Part shown: positions 6,759 to 11,251 of the stretch, piece by piece | How the letters are laid out: every line of letters begins with the position of its first letter | How positions within the stretch are numbered: the first letter of the stretch is position 1 | NCBI GenBank assembly: GCA_945980015.1 | Contig: CAMFQI010000010.1 | Coordinates: 1 to 11,251 of the forward strand | DNA from: an uncultured Eubacterium sp. | Lineage (GTDB): Bacteria > Bacillota > Clostridia > Oscillospirales > Acutalibacteraceae | Length of the DNA stretch: 11,251 bases | Direction: 5' to 3' | Translations under genes and position numbers: made by a program | The notes under the pieces: generated by a model | Databases searched by the model: none | What the model was told of the DNA's origin: nothing | The model's input: only the letters and a program-made list of their open reading frames with translations

Positions 6759-6786
6759 ATTATACCATAGAGGCACAAAAAATCAA
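6759..6786 (-). promoter_or_regulatory. Sigma-A promoter of the M16C peptidase gene
   Basis: On the minus strand TTGATT (6781-6786), a 16-base spacer and a perfect TATAAT (6759-6764) with the extended TG one base before it. The predicted start near 6752 gives a leader of about 24 bases. Confidence 0.65.
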
Positions 6787-6840
6787 TGTTATATATAAAA
6801 GTATTGGCATATTCTCATTCAATAATCAGCTAAATAAGTC

Positions 6841-6869
6841 TTGACCTATACAATGTGTTTTGCTAATAT
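6841..6869 (+). promoter_or_regulatory. Sigma-A promoter of the NSS transporter gene
   Basis: TTGACC (6841-6846), a 17-base spacer, then TAATAT (6864-6869) with TG one base before it (extended -10). The start is expected near 6876, a leader of about 29 bases that carries GAGAGG (6893-6898) six bases ahead of the ATG. The divergent peptidase promoter is separated from it by about 55 bases. Confidence 0.65.
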
Positions 6870-6904
6870 AAACTTACCAAATAATAAAAATTGAGAGGTC
6901 TGTT

Positions 6905-8380
6905 ATGGAAAAAAGAGAAGCCTTTGCATCAAGACTCGGTTTCATTTTAGTTTCGGCCGGCTGTGCGGTAGGCATAGGAAATGTATGGAAATTCCCCTAT
7001 ATCTGCGGAATGTACGGCGGTGCCGCATTTATCGTTATGTATCTTATATTCCTTGTTTTGCTTGGCTTTCCGATTTTAGTATCGGAATTTGCAGTCGGCA
7101 GAGGAAGCCAGTTCGGTATGGGCAGAGCATTTGAAAAGCTTGAACCGAAGGGTACAAAATGGCACAACCTGAAATGGATAAGCATAGTGGGTTGCTTTTT
7201 GCTGATGTCGTTTTATACAATGGTAGGCGGTTGGATGCTTTATTATGCATATCTCGAAATATCGGGAAGATTATCCGGCTTATCGGTTGAACAGGTCGGC
7301 GGAGTATTCACCGAAATGCTCGGACAACCGCTGACAATGGGTTTTTGGACATTTATTGCAATAGCAATTTCGTTTGGTATATGTGCTCTCGGTGTTAAAA
7401 ACGGAGTTGAAAAAATAACTAAAATAATGATGTCACTTCTTATTGTGCTTATGGTCGTGCTCGCAATTCACTCCGCAACTCTGCCAAATGCAAGCGATGG
7501 ATATCGGTTTTACCTTGTGCCTGATTTCAAGGGCATAAAGGAACAAGGGCTCGGCACCGCAATATTTGCGGCTATGTCCCACGCATTCTTTACACTGAGC
7601 CTTGGTATCGGCGCAATGGAAATTTTTGGGAGCTATCTCGGAAAAGAAAAAAAGCTCGGCGGAGAAGCCATAAGCGTTATGGCGCTCGATACCTTTGTTG
7701 CGCTGACGGCAGGATTTATCATCATTCCCGCCTGCTTTGCTTTCGGAGTTCAGCCCGACAGCGGTCCGTCCCTTCTTTTCATCACTCTGCCGAATTTGTT
7801 TAATCAAATGGCAGGCGGTAAAATTTGGGGCGCAATGTTCTTTGTGTTTATGTCATTTGCGGCGCTTTCAACAATCGTTGCGGTATTTGAAAATCTTATT
7901 GCAAACTTTATGGATATGAACGGCTGGAAGCGTTCAAAATCGGTTGGAGTAAATTTCGTAATAGTAACCGCTATTTCAATTCCGGCAATATTAGGCTTCA
8001 ATGTTCTGTCAAAAATTCAGCCCTTGGGTGACGGCACGGGAATAATGGACTTGGAGGATTTCATTGTTTCCTACAATCTTCTTCCTTTGGGAAGCCTGCT
8101 TTTCGTTATGTTCTGTGTGAGAAAAAACGGTTGGGGCTTTGATAACTTCCTGAAAGAAGCAAACACGGGAAGCGGATTAAGGTTTCCTAAATGGTCACGG
8201 GCTTATATGCAATATATTCTGCCTATTATCGTAACCGTTGTGTACCTAAAGGGTTATTACGATTTCTTTGTCGGTGAGCAGACAACCGTACGCATTTTAT
8301 GGATGGCATTTGCATTGATTTTGTTGGCGGTAATCTTCGGAGTATCATTGCTGACAGGCAGAAAGAAAAATAACAAATAA
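6905..8380 (+). CDS. Sodium-dependent amino acid symporter, NSS/SNF family
   Basis: 491-residue polytopic membrane protein of the neurotransmitter:sodium symporter family (LeuT, MhsT and Tyt1 are characterised bacterial members). The first helix holds AVGIGNVWKFPY (about residues 21-32), the unwound sodium- and substrate-binding segment; Asn26 matches a sodium ligand. SFYTMVGGW, near residue 102, is the third-helix region with the substrate-site Tyr. AFFTLSLGIGAMEIFGSYL is the unwound sixth helix. Further hydrophobic stretches run to the C-terminus and suggest about 12 helices, as in LeuT. It imports an amino acid driven by sodium; bacterial relatives take up hydrophobic or aromatic amino acids or tyrosine, but the substrate here is unknown. 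Start: ATG at 6905 with GAGAGG six bases upstream. It is monocistronic, with its own promoter and the strong terminator at 8400-8437, and is the only plus-strand gene in the window. Confidence 0.95.
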   Translation: MEKREAFASRLGFILVSAGCAVGIGNVWKFPYICGMYGGAAFIVMYLIFLVLLGFPILVSEFAVGRGSQFGMGRAFEKLEPKGTKWHNLKWISIVGCFLLMSFYTMVGGWMLYYAYLEISGRLSGLSVEQVGGVFTEMLGQPLTMGFWTFIAIAISFGICALGVKNGVEKITKIMMSLLIVLMVVLAIHSATLPNASDGYRFYLVPDFKGIKEQGLGTAIFAAMSHAFFTLSLGIGAMEIFGSYLGKEKKLGGEAISVMALDTFVALTAGFIIIPACFAFGVQPDSGPSLLFITLPNLFNQMAGGKIWGAMFFVFMSFAALSTIVAVFENLIANFMDMNGWKRSKSVGVNFVIVTAISIPAILGFNVLSKIQPLGDGTGIMDLEDFIVSYNLLPLGSLLFVMFCVRKNGWGFDNFLKEANTGSGLRFPKWSRAYMQYILPIIVTVVYLKGYYDFFVGEQTTVRILWMAFALILLAVIFGVSLLTGRKKNNK

Positions 8381-8399
8381 AGTATTAAAGCAGAAAAAT

Positions 8400-8437
8400 G
8401 CTCGAAGTTCATATGAACTTCGAGCGTTATGTTTTTT
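8400..8437. terminator. Bidirectional terminator built on a perfect 26-bp palindrome
   Basis: GCTCGAAGTTCAT followed by its exact reverse complement (8400-8425), with a T run at 8432-8437 for plus-strand transcripts and ATTTTT on the other side for minus-strand ones. It serves the convergent NSS transporter (stop at 8380) and aldo/keto reductase (stop at 8441) genes. Confidence 0.85.
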
Positions 8438-8440
8438 CAA

Positions 8441-9355
8441 TCACGGCAAACGGTAGCCTGCCGCACGGTATATGCCGTACCATTCCTCACGGTTTAAGGT
8501 AATATTCGCACCATCGCACACCTGTCTAATTCTGTCGGGTGTCATTGAGCCGCAGATTAACTGCATTTTTGCAGGGTGACGCAAAATCCAAGCCGATGCG
8601 ATTGCCGTTTTTGTTGTATTGTACTTTTCGGCAAGCTCCTGTAATTTTGCATTGATTTCGGGATAATCGTCATTGTCGATGAACGGCGACTTGAAGAAGC
8701 CTGCCTGAAACGGCGACCATGTTTGAATCGTGATATTATTTATTCTGCTGTATTCGAGCAGTCCGCCGTCGTGCATAACGGACTCGTCGTTTTTCATATT
8801 GACATTAAGCCCTGACGACACCATACCGCACTCGGTTATACTGAACTGAAGCTGATTTGCAATAATCGGCTGCTTTACGGCGGTTTTTAGCAAATCAATT
8901 TGGTACTTGTTATGATTTGATACGCCGAAATTCAGCACCTTTCCGCTTGATTGAAGCTCGTCAAACGCTTCGGCAACCTCCTCGGGCTCCATAAGAGTAT
9001 CCGGTCTGTGAAGAAGCAAAATATCAAGGCGGTCGGTATTAAGTCTTTTCAGCGAGCCTTCAACACTTGAAATAATATGCTCCTTTGAAAAATCGTAAAA
9101 GCCCTTACGAATAGCACATTTCGACTGCAAAACAATCTTATCCCTAAACGACGGATTAGCCTTTATATACTCGCCGAAAAGCTCCTCGCTTAAGCCTGCG
9201 CCGTAAATATCCGCATGGTCAAAGTGAGTAATGCCGCAGTCAACGGCGGTATCAATAACATCAAAGACCTCTTTTTTTGTTTTATCTCTCATACGCATAC
9301 ATCCGAGAGAAACACGTGACGACTCAACCTCGCCGCCGATTTTCAAAAATTCCAT
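8441..9355 (-). CDS. Aldo/keto reductase (YdhF/YcsN-like)
   Basis: 304-residue NAD(P)H-dependent oxidoreductase with the single TIM-barrel domain of the aldo/keto reductase superfamily. The catalytic tetrad is complete: Asp46 and Tyr51 (FDHADIYG), Lys79 (LQSKCAI) and His116 (LLLHRPD). VLNFGVSNH, NQLQFS and the late CGSMTPDRI segment fit the cofactor side of the barrel. The overall order resembles the E. coli YdhF / B. subtilis YcsN branch; the carbonyl substrate is unknown. It is cytosolic, with no signal peptide. Start: ATG at 9355 with GAGG six bases upstream; a TTG at 9388 lies within the upstream hairpin and is rejected. The gene sits 59 bases downstream of hypA on the same strand. The only space before its ribosome site is a hairpin (9376-9400), so it may depend on readthrough from the hyp genes or on a promoter inside hypA. 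Confidence 0.9.
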   Translation of the reverse strand: MEFLKIGGEVESSRVSLGCMRMRDKTKKEVFDVIDTAVDCGITHFDHADIYGAGLSEELFGEYIKANPSFRDKIVLQSKCAIRKGFYDFSKEHIISSVEGSLKRLNTDRLDILLLHRPDTLMEPEEVAEAFDELQSSGKVLNFGVSNHNKYQIDLLKTAVKQPIIANQLQFSITECGMVSSGLNVNMKNDESVMHDGGLLEYSRINNITIQTWSPFQAGFFKSPFIDNDDYPEINAKLQELAEKYNTTKTAIASAWILRHPAKMQLICGSMTPDRIRQVCDGANITLNREEWYGIYRAAGYRLP

Positions 9356-9375
9356 AACGCACCTCAAATACAGCG

Positions 9376-9400
9376 AAAACCGAGCCAATTACTCGGTTTT
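9376..9400 (-). terminator. Hairpin after hypA, probably a leaky terminator
   Basis: Nine-base perfect arms AAAACCGAG and CTCGGTTTT with a 7-base loop, 14 bases past the hypA stop. On the minus strand the only U run is the UUUU inside the stem, followed by CGC, so termination should be incomplete. The stem ends just ten bases from the Shine-Dalgarno site of the aldo/keto reductase gene. Confidence 0.55.
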
Positions 9401-9414
9401 TTGCTAAACTATAA

Positions 9415-9756
9415 TTATTTTGCAACAATTTCTTTGATTAAAAATTCTCTGCCGGAGATTATTTTTAGACGTTGTGACGCACATTCGGGACAGACGAAGC
9501 CAAAGGATTTGACGCTTCCTTCATAGGAGCAGTCAAGACATCTTGCCCTAGCCTCAACAATCTCAACACTCAACGTCGTATTTTCATAATCCGTATTGTC
9601 CTTTGCGGTAAGCCACGCCTGTTCGATATACTTCGGCACAACGTCGCTCATTTCACCGATTTGCAGAGTTATTGAGCTAACCTCCGTCAAACTTTGCTCT
9701 TCTTTTATTTCGTCAACGGTTTTTACAACCTGATAAATCAAGCCAAGCTCGTGCAT
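9415..9756 (-). CDS. hypA: Nickel metallochaperone HypA
   Basis: 113 residues, the normal length for HypA/HybF. It begins MHEL, where the N-terminal amine and His2 form the nickel site, and carries the zinc-binding pairs Cys73-Cys76 (CLDC) and Cys89-Cys92 (CPEC). HypA receives nickel from HypB and passes it to the large subunit of [NiFe] hydrogenase, or in some bacteria to urease. Its ATG shares one base with the hypB stop (TGATG), and no good Shine-Dalgarno site is visible, so it is probably translated by coupling with hypB. No hydrogenase or urease subunit is encoded in the window, so the client enzyme must be elsewhere. Confidence 0.95.
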   Translation of the reverse strand: MHELGLIYQVVKTVDEIKEEQSLTEVSSITLQIGEMSDVVPKYIEQAWLTAKDNTDYENTTLSVEIVEARARCLDCSYEGSVKSFGFVCPECASQRLKIISGREFLIKEIVAK

Positions 9757-10427
9757 CAGTCAGAATTCCATTCGTCAATTTGAGTACGAAGCCACTCAAC
9801 CCATTTTTCCACGCCCTCGCCTGTTTTTGCACTGATAAAGAAAATCTCGGCGTTTGGATTAAGCTTTTTAATTCTTTCAACAACAGCTTCGTCGTCGAAA
9901 TCGAAAACGCTTTTAGTATCAATCTTGTTAATCAAAACGCAGTCGCTGACGGTGAACATAAGAGGATATTTAAGCGGCTTATCGTCACCCTCGGGAACCG
10001 ACAAAATCATGGCGTTTTTGCTTGCGCCCGTATCGAATTCGGCAGGACAAACAAGATTGCCCACGTTTTCAAGAACAACAAAATCGAAGTCATTCGCATT
10101 AAAGCTATCAAGCCCCTGCTTAGTCATTCCTGCATCAAGATGACACATTCCTCCGGTATGAAGCTGAATGGATTTTATTCCGGCATCCTCTATTGCCTTT
10201 GCGTCAACATCGCTATCAATATCTGCTTCCATAACGCCGATTTTGTAGTCATTCATCAACGCTTTGAGCGTTGCTTTAAGCGTAGTTGTTTTGCCTGAGC
10301 CGGGCGCCGACATCAAATTCAACAAAAAGGTTTTATCCTTTTTCAGTTGACGGCGTACCTCGTCAGCCTCCTTATCATTGTTTTCAAAAACAGATCTTTT
10401 TATTTCGATTACCTTAAATTCGCTCAT
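9756..10427 (-). CDS. hypB: Nickel-incorporation GTPase HypB
   Basis: 223-residue SIMIBI-class GTPase for hydrogenase/urease maturation. P-loop APGSGKTT at residues 41-48 and the G4 motif NKID at 167-170. The metal site at the dimer interface is intact: Cys95-His96 (GGMCHLDA) and Cys127 (NLVCPAEFDTG). It lacks the N-terminal CxxCGC high-affinity nickel motif of E. coli HypB and any His-rich stretch, so it is the minimal form seen in archaea and many anaerobes, without nickel storage. GTP hydrolysis drives nickel handover to HypA. Start: ATG at 10427 with AAAGGA eight bases upstream; a TTG at 10463 would overlap the upstream gene's stop and has no support. It is coupled to hypA by a 1-base overlap, and 25 bases separate it from the membrane-protein gene, which suggests one operon. 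Confidence 0.95.
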   Translation of the reverse strand: MSEFKVIEIKRSVFENNDKEADEVRRQLKKDKTFLLNLMSAPGSGKTTTLKATLKALMNDYKIGVMEADIDSDVDAKAIEDAGIKSIQLHTGGMCHLDAGMTKQGLDSFNANDFDFVVLENVGNLVCPAEFDTGASKNAMILSVPEGDDKPLKYPLMFTVSDCVLINKIDTKSVFDFDDEAVVERIKKLNPNAEIFFISAKTGEGVEKWVEWLRTQIDEWNSD

Positions 10428-10452
10428 TTGGTTTTTCCTTTCATTCAGACAT

Positions 10453-11229
10453 TTAAGCAACAAGCTGAGACATCTGAAGATATTTTTTCTTTTCTATTTT
10501 CTTGAATATTGCAAAAACAACAATGAAAATTGCAAAAATAGCAATCCAACAGTACAGACTTGCGCTGACGTGCTCGCCCTGAACGGTCAATACCGCAACA
10601 GCGCACGCCTTTCTTAAAATATTAATTCCGAGTGCAAAAAATTCGTAATATACGACAAAGCGTGAGGTTGTGTAATTAGTACGAACGCAAACCAAAATAA
10701 TCACAAGCATTGTAAGTGCATAAAACGCAAACTGCGTAAAGTACAAATAAAGCATATTGCCCATAACAGCCATAAAATATCTGCCGATATAATACGATGT
10801 TTCGGTAAAGAACGGAACGCAGACAATAAGCGCAAGCACGGGAATGAACTGAATTTTTTCCTTATTTTCGCTTTGGCTCTTATATATCTTAATTATCAGC
10901 AAAATGAAGAAAATCATCGCCATTCTTTGAAGTAAATAATAAAGAATACCTGCGTCGGCAGACACCTTTGAAAGATATGTAATCGGAGCAGGCATCATCT
11001 TAAAGCCGACAATGGAAGCCAAAAGCCCGAAAAACGTACTCTTGCACTTTGAAATCAACGTTAGCACAAGTGCGAAAAGACAGGTTATTGCAGCGGCACT
11101 CAAAATTCCGACGGTCTTTGACGGAGTTATAAACGCTTCGATAATTTTTTCAATTCCGTACGAGCCGACGATAATTGCAAGTGCAAGAATTCCCAAAATA
11201 TTATCCTTTTTCCTTATTGCTTCTGACAT
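10453..11229 (-). CDS. Polytopic membrane protein of unknown function
   Basis: 258 residues, strongly hydrophobic; I do not recognise the family. About eight possible membrane helices can be seen, starting with NILGILALAIIVGSYGI near residue 11 and ending with YCWIAIFAIFIVVFAIF shortly before a basic tail (KKIEKKKYLQ). Loops are short and the longest polar loop (KSQSENKEK) is mid-protein. There are few histidines or acidic residues inside membrane segments and no Cys/His cluster, so nothing marks it as a metal transporter. Start: ATG at 11229 with AAAGGGG eight bases upstream; a GTG at 11238 overlaps that site and is rejected. It lies 25 bases upstream of hypB, probably in the same transcript; the promoter would be beyond the right edge. 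Co-occurrence with hypBA is the only functional hint. Confidence 0.75.
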   Translation of the reverse strand: MSEAIRKKDNILGILALAIIVGSYGIEKIIEAFITPSKTVGILSAAAITCLFALVLTLISKCKSTFFGLLASIVGFKMMPAPITYLSKVSADAGILYYLLQRMAMIFFILLIIKIYKSQSENKEKIQFIPVLALIVCVPFFTETSYYIGRYFMAVMGNMLYLYFTQFAFYALTMLVIILVCVRTNYTTSRFVVYYEFFALGINILRKACAVAVLTVQGEHVSASLYCWIAIFAIFIVVFAIFKKIEKKKYLQMSQLVA

Positions 11230-11251
11230 AAAAGTCACCCCTTTATAATAC

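Noticed and set aside
7433..7807. 124-codon open frame on the minus strand
   Set aside because: It is antisense to the NSS transporter and has no promoter, ribosome site or protein-family character.
9356..9388. TTG start extending the aldo/keto reductase by 11 residues
   Set aside because: It falls inside the hairpin after hypA and has no ribosome site. The ATG at 9355 has GAGG at the right distance and gives the normal family N-terminus.
9780..10298. 172-codon open frame on the plus strand
   Set aside because: It lies wholly opposite hypB, has no ribosome site or recognisable motif, and hypB is secure by its GTPase and metal-site residues.
11245..11250. TATTAT on the minus strand as a -10 for the membrane-protein gene
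   Set aside because: Transcription would then start at or after the Shine-Dalgarno site at 11238-11244, leaving no usable leader, and the -35 would be outside the window.
1..11251. CRISPR array, insertion sequence, phage, toxin-antitoxin or defence genes
   Set aside because: No regularly spaced repeats, transposase, integrase or small toxin/antitoxin pair could be found, and all coding capacity is taken up by the housekeeping-type genes listed.

Overview
The window looks like ordinary chromosome of a low-GC, endospore-lineage Firmicute. A clear Spo0A, Gram-positive style Shine-Dalgarno sites (GGAGG, AAGGAAGG), sigma-A promoters with T-rich terminators and a lipoprotein-type binding protein point to Clostridia. 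Protein style suggests the Oscillospirales/Ruminococcaceae side, but genus cannot be fixed from this sequence. I see no mobile element, CRISPR array, rRNA, tRNA or phage gene, and no clearly new defence or biosynthetic system. The interesting material is regulatory and concentrates around spo0A.

Layout, left to right. A histidine-phosphatase gene runs off the left edge (1-362, minus). Then come spo0A (424-1203, minus) and a 232-base regulatory region. That region holds two sigma-A-like promoters and two copies of a TGTGAAA-N3-TTTCACA palindrome, both of which fit the TnrA/GlnR box TGTNANAWWWTNTNACA. Next is a three-gene polar amino acid ABC transporter operon reading leftward: binding protein 3743-2973, permease 2840-2166, ATPase 2182-1436. 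It has its own promoter, an internal hairpin after the binding-protein gene and a terminator at the end. An M16C (PreP-like) zinc peptidase (3873-6728, minus) is divergent from a sodium-coupled amino acid symporter of the NSS/SNF family (6905-8380, plus). Convergent with the latter is an aldo/keto reductase (8441-9355, minus), the two separated by a perfect 26-bp palindrome that serves as a bidirectional terminator. The right end is a leftward cluster: an unknown polytopic membrane protein (10453-11229), the nickel GTPase hypB (9756-10427) and the nickel chaperone hypA (9415-9756).

How the genes relate. Amino acid uptake (ABC and NSS), intracellular peptide breakdown (M16C) and the sporulation master regulator lie side by side, which is a nutrition-themed neighbourhood, although each unit has its own promoter. 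The possible nitrogen-regulator boxes at spo0A would be a direct link between nitrogen status and sporulation; this is an inference from motif matching. hypB and hypA are translationally coupled and imply a nickel enzyme elsewhere in the genome, since no hydrogenase or urease subunit is in the window.

Several starts were moved to internal ATGs supported by well-placed Shine-Dalgarno sites: permease 2840, peptidase 6728, reductase 9355, hypB 10427, membrane protein 11229. There is no gene-free stretch over 300 bases; the longest, 1204-1435, is described through its promoters, palindromes and terminator.
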